Below, piece by piece: positions 33,821 through 46,642 of a stretch of 64,000 nt of DNA (position 1 is the stretch's first letter; each line of letters opens with the position of its first letter). The translations under genes and the position numbers were made by a program. The notes under the pieces are model-generated. The model made no database searches. It was not told where the DNA came from and was given only the letters and a program-made list of their open reading frames with translations. Source of the stretch: Durusdinium trenchii (taxonomy: Eukaryota > Sar > Dinophyceae > Suessiales > Symbiodiniaceae); assembly GCA_963970005.1 (NCBI GenBank), contig CAXAMN010021984.1:494707-558706 (forward strand). Reading direction: 5' to 3'.

Positions 33821-35820
33821 CACGTCCTCAGCAGTCCCTCCGTGCACATGCCATGTACAGTTGTGTTTCCTTGCATCAGTTATATCAGTTACGCAAGTGG
33901 TACTGTATGAGTCAAGACTTGGGCAGGAAACTTGGAGGAAAAGAAAGGGCCATGTCCATCCCTTGTTGTAAGACCGGCTATTATTCATGGTGCAACAGGC
34001 AGTGGGAAGCACACAGGTTCAAGTTTGACGAGTGCTTTTACTTTTAAGCATGCTGTAGAAAAAGGATATGCTTGCTACAAGGTGAAGCTGGAAGAACGCC
34101 TTTCCAGCAGCCAGGTGCCAGTTGCGGCTTGCTTTTGCTTTTGGAACCAGAGGTATGCACAGAACAGGAAATGCATGGAAACGCAGACATGATGAAGTCA
34201 ACAGGGCTCAATCAAGATGGCTCAAGTTGGTGGAATGCATGTGGCAGGCACGCCCTTAAGAAAAGGGGCCAAGTTTGAGAGGTGAGATGGACAGTGGACA
34301 AAGATACTCAAATATGCAGTGTAGGCTTTGGAGATGTAGAAACTGAACGTAGGCTTTGGAGAGCGATGGAGTTCTGATAATTTCTTGAAAATGAGAGCAC
34401 TGAACAGTTGACGAGTGAGCAACATTGCTTGGCTGTTCAGAGCAGTTTCAATAAAGAACCAGCCACCATAGACTGGGCACATCAAGTTTGATGATAGGGA
34501 ACGGTGCGAAGATGTTCAACCAACCACCTGAGAAGGGCTGAGTGGTTGTCGTTGCTAGGTGCATCGGTATGCATCACTTGACGTGTTGGAAGCCATTCGT
34601 GGCACTCCAGGCCCACCATGCAGAGGCGAAAGGGATCGAAAGGGCGGAATGGAGCTGGGAGAGGAATCGCTTTGCTAACACTGAAGTTGTCGGTTCTAGT
34701 TCTATTCTTTGCTACGAATCGCTGGTGCTTGGAAACTCTTCTGCGTGTTGCAGGCGAGCCCGTCGAGCACGCAAGTCTCAGGCGGGCGAGCATTGCTTGC
34801 AGTGATCATTTTGATTAATGCAATTTTCAATTTGGATATGTTTAGATGCTTATTAGATCTTCTTGGACATCTCCTTTTTCACAACTACTTTCTGACATGG
34901 AGATGGTAAATGGTGGAATGAGCAGTCAGTCTTGGTGGGCAGAAGATAGCATCACAACCGCGTAGTGCAGAGATGCGCAGAGTGCAGAGATGGAGCGTCC
35001 GTACTTGGGTGGAGTTACGGTCCAAGGCCCTTTGGCGTAGGAATTTTGCAAATTTCCGTTTGAGGTTGGATATATTCACGATGCAAAACATGTTGTAGAA
35101 TATCTCAGCATGTCCTGCATCATTGTTGTTAGTGTACGTTCCGGCAACTCGATTTTATAGTAGCACTGGCAGCACCATCGAGTTGCTTGCACTTTCCACT
35201 CTCCATATACATCACTTCCACTATCTCGACTGGAGGCTGGCTTTCTTTGTTTTGCACATCCATCACCATCGTGAGATTCCTAGCTCCACGGCTCCGACCA
35301 CGTGCTTTGCCCACAGACAGGTTTGAGCCTCACTGAGGTGATTTCTGGATGTTGTCAAACGCATTGACAAGTCTGTTTTCTAATTGATCAATGATGGGCC
35401 TGCTTGCTGTTCGGTTCCCTGTGAGTTTCTGCGTCATGCTGTGCCAAACGCAGCCCAGCTCAACTGGCGCGGTCCCTAGTTCCACGCCAATCCACTCCTT
35501 GCAGAGTGAGGCCACGATGATGCCAGATCTGAGCAAAAGTCAGATGCGTGATGCGCGAGATGTAAAATAACACAGTTTTGGGGGGTGCAAGATATGCTAC
35601 TTGTTGAGACCTGCCTGGAGTTTCGATGCCTTTGTGTGAGGCTTCCGGCACCAAAACGAAAAATCGCCGCACAGATGTCAAGATGTGGATGTTTGCAGAT
35701 TCAACATGCTGTTGGGCATGTTGCAACCGCTGTATAAGTTTTCGACTACTGAGTTACTGTCCTTGCATCATGTGCGCAGCTTCAGTTTCAATTTGCTGCG
35801 ACCTTGCCTTGGGAATAGCC
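33821..35820. other. Intergenic, no recognised gene
   Basis: Many short frames on both strands without motifs. A direct repeat of GTAGGCTTTGGAGA occurs at 34,321-34,362. TA-rich and A-rich patches are scattered through it. Positions 35,123-35,326 read as low-complexity His/Ser/Thr and are not called. Confidence 0.4.
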
Positions 35821-37300
35821 ATGATTGGTGATTCTCGTTTGCGGAAAACCAGGATGTGCAGACACTTTACGGAAGGCAATTGCAAAAGAGGCGCGACTTG
35901 CACATTTGCCCATGGTGACGATGAGCTTGTGACAAGGCGGGGTTCCAACTTCAACGGAGTTGCATTCTCCTGAAATGGAATTTTCCCTGGTTGAATGTCG
36001 CAATAGCATGCAATAGCAAAAAGATAGAACTGTGCCATTTGTTGTCATTGCTTAGGGCCACTCAGGGTGCCTTTTGTGAACCAAACATTGATTTCCAACG
36101 CCTAGACGAGGCCACCCAGACCCTGCACGTACTTTTTCCAGTCGCCTTCGCAGTGCCTCAAAGGTGAGAGCTGCACCTTTTCGCATGACCCCCGAGATCA
36201 GCCGCAAGGGTCGGAGCAAGTCAGGACTGAGTTCAAGCGACTTCCTTGTAAATACTTTCAAGAAGGTCGATGTACCAAAGGAGACGCCTGCGCTTTCTTG
36301 CATGAAGAGAAGGAAGAGGAGAAAGAGAAGAAATCCAAGGAGCCACCACCAGAGTCCGAGGAAGACGATGCCTCTGAGGAAGAGGCGGAACCGACCCCAG
36401 AGCACCAGCCGAAAGCACCACCCAAGTCAATGCTCAAAGCGAAGCTTATTCGCATCGATGAAGAGAGGAAACTTGTGCATCTCAAAGTTGATGGCAGCCC
36501 GAATGCCACGCAAGTGGTGAATTTGACTTCATTTACTGATCTTTGGCCCGTGCTGCCGAGGGTCGGGGATTGCATTTCATTTCCTCCTCCTCCAGGTGGC
36601 CCTGCTTCCACCCTGGAATCCATTGCAGATACAGCAGTCGCTGGTGAATTTCTTCGATGCTTAAGAGAGGGCTACACAAGACATGGCTCACACCTCCTCA
36701 TGCGGGTCGACATGTACTGCCGTCCACATTTGCAGCACCTCTTGGGAACCAAGCTTTCAAAGAAGGCGGATTCTGTGCACCTAGCGCACCATGGCCAGTC
36801 TATAGCAAGTCTTCTTTCTTCCGTGGCCACTTGATATAGACTATGTTGAGCCACATTCTATAGGCTCAACATATTCTATGGCAAGTCTATAGGGGTGTCG
36901 ACTGTTGGGCCATGTTAAACCCGAGCATTCCTGTGACATCCTGTGGCACATGAGCACTCATCACTTGGAATTTGGCATAATTTGGCCCAGATTGAAGCGC
37001 ATGGGTTGTAGGCAGTTGTTGCTGTTGTTGGTTTGGGGAAGTTGTGGGGCATCATTTGTCGCTGAAAGCTTTCCATTCCTGTATGTTTTGGGTTCCTGTG
37101 TCGTAGTTGCTCTAAGGGAGGAACTCCTCCTATTCCTCGAAGAAATTCTCCCCGCCTGTGGCCGTGGCGGAAGTTCTGCAAGTGAACTTGGTCTCTTGAG
37201 GAACGTTCTTCGGTCAAAACTTTGGCAGCGAGAACTGCCCAACTTATTGGACGGTTCTGATGAAGCTTGGCAGGGTAGTCTCAATTTTGTTGAACTTTGA
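35821..37300 (+). CDS. CCCH zinc-finger region, 5' part of a ZNFX1-like helicase gene
   Basis: An ATG at 35,821 begins MIGDSRLRKTRMCRHFTEGN and completes a C-x7-C-x5-C-x3-H finger (closing CTFAH). An exon starting near 36,132 after TTTCCAG carries the second half of another finger (CLKGESCTFSH) and then a full C-x7-C-x5-C-x3-H finger (CKYFQEGRCTKGDACAFLH). That exon runs on through a Glu/Lys/Pro-rich acidic linker (36,300-36,430) to a folded region (KAKLIRIDEERKLVHLKVDG, VLPRVGDCISFPPPPGGP) and ends near 36,830. A further exon at about 37,105-37,290 (LREELLLFLEEILPACGRGG) leads towards the helicase. CCCH fingers bind single-stranded RNA. Same strand, close spacing and no intervening start or stop that must end a gene suggest these exons belong to the downstream helicase. 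Confidence 0.7.
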
Positions 37301-37344
37301 GCTAATTGCACTTCCATGTTATGGTGTTTCATCGGCTGACGTTG

Positions 37345-40300
37345 TTTTGCCCAAGCTGGCTCCCAATGGACGTGCAGTTTGTGTTTGTTGAGGACACTGG
37401 AAAGGGCAGCCTCAATGCCACTGCCAAGAAGCTAGTTGACCAGATTTTGGAAGCACGTCCTATGGAAGCATACCTTTTGAAACTCGGAGCTGGCCTTTTG
37501 AGTTTCTTTTTGAGTTGTTTTTTCTCCCTGGGCCATCCTGGGCCCCTTCTCAGTTTGTGACATGAGCTTAATGAAGCATTCAGAGAACTTTCGGGGGTGG
37601 AGCATCTCAAATCTGCCAGGAGATCAGTCTTTCTCGCGACAGGAGAAGGCCGTGTAAGTTCTTTGATTGCCATGATCAATGCATTGAGCGACCGTTTAGC
37701 CTGTGAAGATGGCCTAGTACAGTGGGCTTCTTCTCGCAGACAGCTCCCGCTGGTGCCTCACATCCTCGCAGAGGATCTATCAGACCTCCAGGACTTGCCA
37801 GAAGTGTCCTGGATGTATGAGACAATGTCGGATTATTTGGAGACCTACTTCCGGCTTCTGCGAGCAGACTGCTTTCTGCCGCTGCAAAAGGGAATTCGAG
37901 ATTTCCTCAACGGGGATGCAACAGACATGCGTGTGTTCCGTGCGTCGGTGTCGGAGTTTCATTTGGTGCGGGGATCCAAGGGCTTAGTTGCTTCGATGGA
38001 GGTGACAAATATGTTCAAGCATCCAGTGCCGTTCCCCACCCGGGTTCTCATGCCAAGCAACTTGGTGTGCATGTCTCTTAGCGAAGAACCATTTGCAGAA
38101 GTCCTTTGGGGCAGAGTTGCTGAAAGGCCATCAGACAAGAACGTGCAGAAGAAGACATCAATGACCGTAACGATTGAGTTTCTGGACGATCTGAATCGGA
38201 TCGACAGAAGTAGCTTCATCTCATGCTTATTGGCGCCTCCACCAGGTGGCCTATTGTTGGTGGAGAGCCCGGTCATGTTTCTATCTTTTGGTCCAGTCTT
38301 GCGGCGGTTGCAGAGCTTGACCGGAGGAGAACATGGAACTGTTCCCCTTGGCTCTAGCCTGCTGGGACTTCCGAAGAGTGCAAAGGAAGCGCGCAAGGAG
38401 CTTCCATGGAGCAGATTTACGATAAGATCTTTGGAGAAATCCATTGAGTCAGGTGAGAACTCCTTCGATGCATCCCAGCGACAAGCATTGGAGGTCATCC
38501 TCACCTCCACCCTTTCAGTCGTCCAAGGGCCTCCTGGAACTGGGAAGAGCTTCACTGGCGTGCAGGCTAGGGCCAGGGAGCATCTATAAATGCTAAACGA
38601 AAAGGCTTTCGCACAGGAAGTCTAGGTCGACAACCTGCATGTTATGATAGGAAGAGACTAGCTTTCCGTATGCGCTCCGCGCATTTATCGCACCCACTGA
38701 CATGAAACATGGGTGTTTTTGTGGTTTTGGTGGCTTCCTTGTGCTAAAACGTGCACACAACTACACGTTCAGTTTCCGACCCGGAGGGTTGTTTATGCAG
38801 TGCATGCAAGTATAATAATTGGGGTCGCGGAAGTGAGACTTGTGACCCTTGGTTGCATGCTGGTCATAGCTCTTAAGGTGGAAAACCAAATGACAGCATT
38901 GTGGAATGATGTGGAATGAAAGCGTAAGTCGGAGCACACCATTGCACTCCGCCGTGCTATAACCACATCATCACCAGACACCACCTTGCATGTCAGGGCA
39001 ACATGTTCCCTTTTGGTGAATCATCGGTTGAAAGGTCCACTGCTCGGCTTTGCCGGAGATGACCTGGTATGGGAGATTGAATAGTTGGGAAAGAGATGGA
39101 AAGAGCACACTCACACACTGGAGCCTTAACTGCCGGTGTCATTTTCCGTTTGGCCAACCTTTTTAGCAGGATCGGCCACCTCCCTGGCGAGGCCATTCGA
39201 CATCTTCTCAAAGTTCCAGCTTCCTTGCTATCAGAGTGCCTGGAACCTCGACGCCCTTACATTCCCCCACAGCGTGGCTTGAGTTCTCCGTAGCCTGGCT
39301 TTGAGTGTTGGACATGGGTAGCGTATGGCATAGCTTTTCAAAACTGACTTGCAATTAGCTTTATGTGTAGTGCAGTTCAGGGCCAGTCAGGAAATTTGTG
39401 CTTCGAGGCCCTTTGACAGCTCTGACTCTGAAAGTGATCTCACTTTCTCCAATCCGAGCCTCGGGTTCAACTACAGCACAGAGAGCATGCATGTCATTGT
39501 AGCACTAAGGCAGTGAAATGCATGTAGACACACGTGTCACAATTTGTTTAAAGCTACTGGGCTGTTTCAAGTTGGAAGTTTGATGTGGCCATATGGGCCA
39601 TGGTGTGAGGTCTGAGTCTGAGTTGAATCAGACAAAGAAACTGCGAGTGTTGGTTTTGACCTACAAGAACCACGCGCTTGATGAATGTCTTCTGGACTGC
39701 CTCAAGCACTGCCCTGGTGCTGATGTTGTTCGCATTGGCCAGATCCTTATTCAGAGTCAACGCAGATGCCAAAATGCGGTCTTCAGATAGCCCTGGTGCT
39801 ATCGTTCGCAGACTTAGCTATATAATGTATGCTATTGTAGGGTTGGCAATGATTACAAGATACTTTAGAAGATATATATATATATAGTTAGTAGAGTTGG
39901 TCGGGAGATTTGTCACACGAGGGGCACGCGCTTCATATTATGCAAAGAGTGAGTCACTCGGAACAGATTGAAAATCCCCGACACCGCCTTTGGCACCAAA
40001 ACAGGTATCCTCCAAACAGTGAAATGCTGCGAGAATCCTTTGGGCCAAAAACTGTGGTTGATTCACAATGGGGCCCAAGTGAGGTTGCAGGCGAGAAGGA
40101 AACGCTGGAAGGATTCCAACCCTTAGAAGACACGCTCAAATGTCAGACCCAATGTGAGAAAAGGTCCAGAAAGATGAAAAGCAACTGCATTGTCGCCCGA
40201 CACAAGCCTGCAAGGAGCTTGCGGTACTCTCAGGCACCATGCCCACAAATGGGAAAGCGACGTAAGCGGCATTGCCCTAAACACTCCTCAGTTTGCCATA

Positions 40301-43260
40301 GGTTCTGAAGAAACTCTATGTACAGTTTATATTGGATGGATGGATGGATGGATGGATAGATAGATAATGATATAATATATATATAGACATCGTGAGTCAG
40401 CAGTATTAGTGATGTCTTGGAATAATTTTGGTATGCATGCCGCAGTTGTCCCTTTGCCGCACGTCGCCTGTGTTTGATACAGCAGACTTCCCAGCCTTGG
40501 CCCATGCCACACACTCAACTTCTGATGTGTGTCCATGGAGATTTTGATTTCAGGTGGTCGCTGCGAGAGTGAGGAGTTGAAGGGCAGGAATCTCCAGATC
40601 CGCAGCAAGGAGAAGATCAAGGATCGAGCGGTGGGGAAGATGCTTCGTGCTTGGGCAGATTTGAGAACAGAGTTTGTGGATAGTGCATGATAGTGCTGTT
40701 GTGCTGTTCAGTCTCAAGGGTGCTTTAGTTGGATTTGGTTGGTAGTGTTCAATGTTTTCAGCAATTAGTCTGCCGATTTGCGGCGAGCATACTTTTGACT
40801 TTAGTCAACGAACACATCGGCGTGATGATCAATGATTAATGTATCATGATGAAGCGGGCCATTATTTCCCAATGTTTAGGCCTTCAGCTTGTAATTCTGT
40901 GTTGCCATCGATTAGCTCTCTGAACCTAGGATCTTTGATCCTTCGCAAGGACGAGTTGAAACCACAGATCCAGAGGGCGCTGGATGACCTGTCAGTCAAG
41001 TTGGATCCATTTCAACTGTTTTGGCAGCATTCGCCTCCACAGCAAAAGTTATCGCTGCTGCATGGATGCCAGTTGGCTTCCGGAAATCGCCCAGCCAACC
41101 AGAGGCATCGTCATCAGCAGCAGCATGAGAGAATCCGTGAAAGCATTGTACATGGAGACGACTCCGCCCCACAAGAGTTCCAGAGTTGCTTTCAGAAATG
41201 GTGTCCATTTGCGCCTCGTGAGAGCATGGCTGTGCAGCCTCCAAAAGCCGTGCTGAAGGAAACCGACTTAAGTGATGAAGAAGCAGAAGATGAAGTCAAA
41301 GAGCGTCAGGCCCTGCAGGAACGCCTTGAGAAGTTGTGCACTTGGACTCCAGGCACTCTGAAGAACATTTCCGTTTTCTCACCACCTCCAGCAAAGGCTT
41401 CAATCGTAGCCCGGGGGCCCGATGCGGGCTACACGACCGACGTGTGGACTTTGGATACCGAAAGCCGGGCACGACTGCTAGGCATGTGGCTGCAGAGCGA
41501 GACTAGCATCTCCTGGCCCTTGGTGGAAGCTCTTTGCAAGGAGAATGACGAAATCCAAGCACGGATCAATGAATTGGAGAGACATCACATGGCAGGCATT
41601 CTCAGAGATGCTGACATTGTTGGTTGCACGATCAGCGGCGCTTCCATCAGGTGCGATTTGCTGGCAGATGTTGATTTCCCAGTTGTCCTTGTGGAGGAAG
41701 CTGCCGAAATTCTGGAGCCACAATTGCTCGCAGCACTGCCCCCGTCCTGCAAGCAGCTGATCTTGATTGGAGACCACTTCCAACTCAGACCAGCGATACA
41801 GTCATACCAGCTGGGCCGCGAAAGGAATTTCGACCGATCGATGATCGAACGGCTCTTTGCCAGTGAGGAGGCGGACTACCCCAAAGCCACGCTGAACAAG
41901 CAAAATCGGATGCGCGATGAGTTTCTGGGTTTGTTGAGGCCCTTCTACCCAAAATTGCAAACAAACCATCAGCGGATCAGGGATAACCAGATGCTCACCA
42001 TGGCTGGGAAGTCAATGTTCTTTGTGACAATGAGGAGCTTTTCAGAAGTAGAAGCTACAGAGAGGCGCAGCCCAACCAATCCGGAAGAAGCCAAGATGAT
42101 CACGGCTTTTTGCCAGCACATTCTTCGAGAAGGCTACAAAGCAACAGAGACATCCGTGCTTTCCATGTACACCGGCCAAGTCTCATTGCTGCGCAGTTTG
42201 CTGAGGAATGCCCGGTTGGAAGATATTAAATGTTCCTCTGTGGACCGCTATCAAGGCGATGAAAACAACTTTGTGCTCGTTTCCTTGGTCCGTTCCAACG
42301 CCCAAGCAAAGGTTGGCTTTGTCTCTGAGAGGAATCGCCTCATTGTAGCCCTCTCAAGAGCCAGATGCGGAGTGTATCTCTTTGGTAATGATGAGATTCT
42401 GAAGAGGAAGTCCAAGGAATGGCGAGAGGTTCTGAGTTTTTTGAATGATCAAGGATGTGTCGGGCACAAGCTTCCACTCCTTTGCCCTCGTCATCCTGAT
42501 GTGATGCTCGAGGTTGGGCAAGAATGTCACCACGTGTGCGATGAAGAACTGGACTGCGGCCATAGATGCCATCAAGCTTGCCATAGGGAAGGAAACCATC
42601 CTAGGTGTGACCAAGAAGTGGAGGTCACTCTGGCATGTGGCCACAACCGCTCCTGCAAGTGCTGGGAGAAGAATGAGGCTTTTGAACAGATCAGGTGTTC
42701 CCAGCTGGTAGAGTTCCATCATGAGATTTGCGAACACTTTGATATCAGAAAGTGCTGGGACAAGAAAAAGCGATGCGAAACTGCAGTGGCCATGTGTTGC
42801 GACAACTGTGGAGAGGAGAGCGAGGTTCAATGTTGGGTGAAGAAAGACTCTCCAGAGAGCTTCCGGTGCAGCAAGCCTTGCACGAGGAAAATGAGCTGTG
42901 CCTTTTCTCAATTCATACGCAAACAGGACGAACATCCTGTGCCCCCCATCTGACCTGAATGTAATCAGGACCAAGGCTCTCTCAACCATTCGAGATTGTT
43001 AGAGATGTCAAAGGATCGGTTATGAATTGTTGTCGGGACATATGCTGAAGCAGCATGCAACAACGGCTCGAAAGCGGCTCGAAAGAGAAATAAGCTTTTT
43101 AAGGCTTTCCACTCAGATGGGCCAAGGTCATCATCCTTGCTACCTGCAATGCTATGAGGAGTGCGACAACGGCATGGATGATTGCAAAGTGTGCGAGGCA
43201 GATACTTGGCGAACTTGGCGGTTGAGAGAAGGAACACTCAACCTGAGCACCGGCAGACCA
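37345..43260 (+). CDS. ZNFX1-like superfamily 1 (UPF1-type) RNA helicase with NFX1 zinc fingers
   Basis: A first exon near 37,369-37,490 (VQFVFVEDTGKGSLNATAKK) precedes the large exon at ~37,570-38,565, which holds a ZNFX1-type N-terminal region (YETMSDYLETYFRLLRADCF) and the Walker A loop GPPGTGKS (38,527-38,550). The next exons are at ~39,600-39,737 (motif Ia, LRVLVLTYKNHALDECLLD) and 40,554-40,680 (EELKGRNLQIRSKEKIKDR). The last big exon at ~40,900-42,895 has motif II as VEEAAE (~41,690), motif III GDHFQLRP (~41,768), motif V VDRYQGDENN (~42,240) and motif VI ALSRARCGVYLF (~42,349). Cys/His clusters follow (CGHRCHQACH, CGHNRSCKCW), continuing at ~43,128-43,215 (HHPCYLQCYEECDN). Donors at 38,566 and 39,738 are GC and keep phase. 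It probably unwinds or remodels RNA-protein complexes; animal ZNFX1 senses viral RNA and plant/worm relatives act in small-RNA pathways. Residues 41,030-41,240 are poorly conserved and may hide an unrecognised intron. Confidence 0.85.
40336..40372. repeat. GGAT/GATA microsatellite
   Basis: About five GGAT units followed by GATA units, then TA-rich sequence to 40,385. It lies inside an intron of the helicase gene. Confidence 0.9.
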
Positions 43261-43349
43261 GATTGGAGTCAAAAGTCAGTTGGATCATTCTCCTCACAGT
43301 TTTGCTCTTTCGCGTGATTCCCAGTCACTTGTGGGTGACTGGTGTGTGG

Positions 43350-46300
43350 AACCAAGGAGAGGGAGAAGGTGAGGAAAGAGAAGTTGGAAGAGATTGCCAA
43401 GGCCGGTGATTGTTGCCAGTGCAGTTGACATCACGGAGCTGATCACTAGATTTGGGTTTGCTGCGGCTGCTGCCGCAAACATGACTGCTATGCTTTGGCC
43501 TGTCACCCAGTTGCAAACAGGAACTCCGTGAGATCATTTCGCCGGACTACGTGAGCATCGAAGAGATCCACCTCGACGGCTGCAGTGTGACTTGATAGAA
43601 TTATGCAAACCTAGAGGATTGATGGTGTGGCCCTACGGCCAGCGGGGGAGAAGTCAAGAGACGCGTTTGATGAAGGCGCTCAACGGCAGGGTTGACGGTG
43701 GGGCAAGAATTTAACTAACATTGATGTTGTTTAGTTCCTTCTTCCAGAGTTTGTTTTTGAGTCTGGCGGTTGTGGACTGCTAAGGAGCACGCTGAAGTTC
43801 AGCAGCAACTAAAGACATACTTCCCAGAAGCTCATTGGCAAATCACTCTGGAGGAATGTCACCGAATCAAGAACAACAACCTGCGAAAGAGGCAGCTTGG
43901 CAGCTGTAGCTTGTGTTTTCACTTGGCCGGTGCTCGTAGAGCTTGACATCCTCTTTGTGGCACACTCATTTCCACTTCCGCTATCTTCCGCTGCAGTTGC
44001 ATGTGGACCGCAAACGCAGGTTTCTGCAGCGACACGAGTCTATTCAATGCCCTTCGGAGCCGAAGTTGCTTTTCGTTGAGTTGGCTTCTGCGGAAGATGC
44101 CAAATTGGCTGCAGAAGCAGGTGGGTGTAGGGCTTCGGATATATTTAAAGTATCTTACAATACGTCAACAATATCTTGTTGGCGTGCCCTTCAGACAAGT
44201 TCAGGTTTGCATAATGCGCAGTTCGTTGGTGAGAAGCTGCCTAGATGCTGCTAGGGCGGTGTGTTCATTGGATCGGTTAATTTTGGGTTTAGTATCAATT
44301 CGGCATGAATTCAAGGTCGACATTCATTCCCTTGCTGGACGGGTACGTTATGGTACGCTGCCAGGGTTTGGGGTATGAAATTTGGGTGTTGGGACTAGTC
44401 AATATGAAGCTGTTGTTCTTTATGTGCCCTGCGAGGCTTGGCACTTGGGCTTGGCACACGACAGAAGAAGAGGGGTGGAGGTCAAGGAAGGACAATCCAA
44501 GCACGGCAGGCGGACTTCTTTCTGTCCACAAGGCTGGAGAAGCGGCAAGTGGGGAAGAACCCGAGAAAAATACACCTGGCCTTGTGTCGGGTGCAATTGG
44601 GGCGTGTGTGCGACATTGGTGTTCGGCAACATCGACGCAAACTAGATGACAAACTCGAGGAAGGCTTTGACTCGGCATATGACAAGGAGAGTTGCTGCCA
44701 CAGGCTGCGGCAAGCAAACCTCCAGTTGGCCTTGCCAATCTTCACCATGGAACTTTTTGTCAAGCCGAAATACAATGCTGCAGAAATTCCTCCTTATTGG
44801 AGCGGGAAGGTGGTCTACCCTTTGGTGTGGTGCCAGTGAGTCCTGAGGAACATGCAGCTCTGAAAGAAGCCTTGCGGCCTGGAGGGACGTTAGGAGGCCG
44901 AGACCAGAGGGAAAGCGGAGAATATTCCGGCTTTAGATTGAAGGCTGCCTGGCGTCTTGAGCACCCAGGCCTGTGGGGCAAATATATCGCAGAGAAGCTG
45001 AATATGACGAATCAGCTCGAAATTCTTTATCCTACCTCGGCCATCACCCAAAATCAGATCAGAGATGAAGACAGCCACCAAGAAGCTTCCGGCGGAGCTG
45101 GACGGTGGAGTCAATGAAGTGCACCTTGCAGTGTGCATTAGCTTGGGTGAGGTCTTACATTGGGATACCGGTGCGTTGATAGGCTTGAGAAAGCATTTGG
45201 TTATACAAGTAGACAAGGAGCTGCATGTTTGCCTGTGTGAAGAGTAATGACTTGCTTGCATCATCAGAGATCCAGAGTAGGACATCGAAGGGTGTAAGCT
45301 TTGCCAATAGTTTGCATTTGCGACTAAGCCGCTTGACGTGGGTTGAGATGATGCAGTAAGGTGTTGTTCGCTCACTTGGATGAGGTACCTCACCCACGGC
45401 ACCAGTCCGGAGAGCCTGTTGAGCATCCTACAAGGTGGACTCAACGAGCGTTTCTCTGGCGGTCTTTTTGGCCAGGGCACTTATTTGGCAGAGGAGCTGT
45501 TGGCCGATTTTGTCCGGTTCTTTAGTGGTCAAAGATGGTTTCCTTGGAAGAGCTAAAACTGAATCGGAGAAGTGGCGTGTAGACTGCACTGCAAAAACCG
45601 CCTGACCCTTCTCTCTCGCAGGATGTTGGGAAGAATGACCAGTATTGCACTAAAGACGCCAAGTACGGTGATCAAAAGGAGAGGGTCAGCATCAGTCTTG
45701 GCAATGGTTTCTATGCCTTTTGTAGCTTTTTTTTTTCTTTAATGAATATGATATATTCATTTGGTGAGTGATCTGGATAACACTGCAAGAACGAGCAGTG
45801 GACGCTGAAGCACAGCAAGTGTTTGCCGCAGGAACTTCACAAACACCTGTTTGACATTCCCAAGGCTGCACGGGTATCTTGAGTTTGTCGTCATGTGCAG
45901 ATGACGGGGAAACCATGTAGGTCTAGGTCGTTGTTAGCATCATTTGATTGCTCAATAAGTTGCCTAGCCGGCTTGTGAAAGAAGTTTGCACAGGGCCAAC
46001 CTCTGAGGTGAACCATCCCACCAATGTCTACTACGTTCTGTTCTGCCGAGTACTGCTAGGCCTTCGGCGCGTTGAAATTAGTTTGCACTTTCTGATGTTG
46101 ATTTTGGACCAGCAAGGCCACTTTATCCAGACCAAGGATGGCGACACTGAGCTGGGTTGCTTGATCACAAGTTCAGTATTTTATTGAGTAGACAATAAGG
46201 AATAGCATTTTGTAGCTAGCCTCCACCTGGTAGTGCGGCAATATGCAATTGCTTTTTCCGATTCACGCTTGTACTTATTTCAGAGTTGCTTTGATCCGGC

Positions 46301-46642
46301 CATGTCCGGAGGTGATGGCCGGAGTGTTTGGTCGAAAAAAGAGTGGCGGGCTTTGGGACACCCGAAAACGACAAAACCATAAAACCATTAAACAACTTCA
46401 GAACCTTAGGCGCGAATTGGCGGCAATCAAGGGATCCAGTCCTCCTGTACTTCACCATTCCTTGCTGGCAGAGTCCGACACCCAACACTTGACTCACTTG
46501 ACTCACACGCCGCGAGTCAGAGGGGCACCTGCCGGTCGTGGCACCGAGGACTGGTGGAAGGATTCATCGATACCGAGAGTTTCTGTTGTATCACAGCGAC
46601 AGAATCTACCCGGAATATGTGGCAGCGTACTGGCGCAATTGA
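43350..46642 (+). CDS. PARP-family ADP-ribosyltransferase, probably the 3' part of the helicase gene
   Basis: Small exons give charged helices near 43,355-43,408 (EREKVRKEKLEEIAKAG), 43,510-43,575 (QELREIISPDYVSIEEIHLD) and 43,785-43,895 (QLKTYFPEAHWQITLEECHR). Next are 43,985-44,120 (LLFVELASAEDAKLAAEAGG), 44,640-44,840 (ANLQLALPIFTMELFVKPKY) and 44,838-45,115 (GEYSGFRLKAAWRLEHPGLW). The catalytic domain follows: YLTHGTSPESLLSILQGGLN (His 45,395), GGLFGQGTYLAE (Tyr 45,482) ending at 45,493 with a GA donor, then from 45,622 in phase DVGKNDQYC. Further pieces lie at ~46,012 (NHPTNVYYVLFCRVLLG) and ~46,442 (PPVLHHSLLAES), and the last exon (YREFLLYHSDRIYPEYVAAY) has Glu at 46,577 and stop TGA 46,640-46,642. 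The H-Y-E triad of active PARPs is complete, so NAD+-dependent ADP-ribosylation is plausible. With no clear gene boundary after the NFX1 fingers, it may be fused to the helicase. Confidence 0.75.

Noticed and set aside
31000..33830. Idea of an intact receptor-like kinase
   Set aside because: No transmembrane segment, no HRD/DFG and in-frame lesions; listed as damaged instead.
37959..38555. 198-codon minus-strand frame
   Set aside because: Antisense shadow of the helicase exon that carries the P-loop.
42354..42989. 211-codon minus-strand frame
   Set aside because: Antisense shadow of the NFX1 zinc-finger exon.
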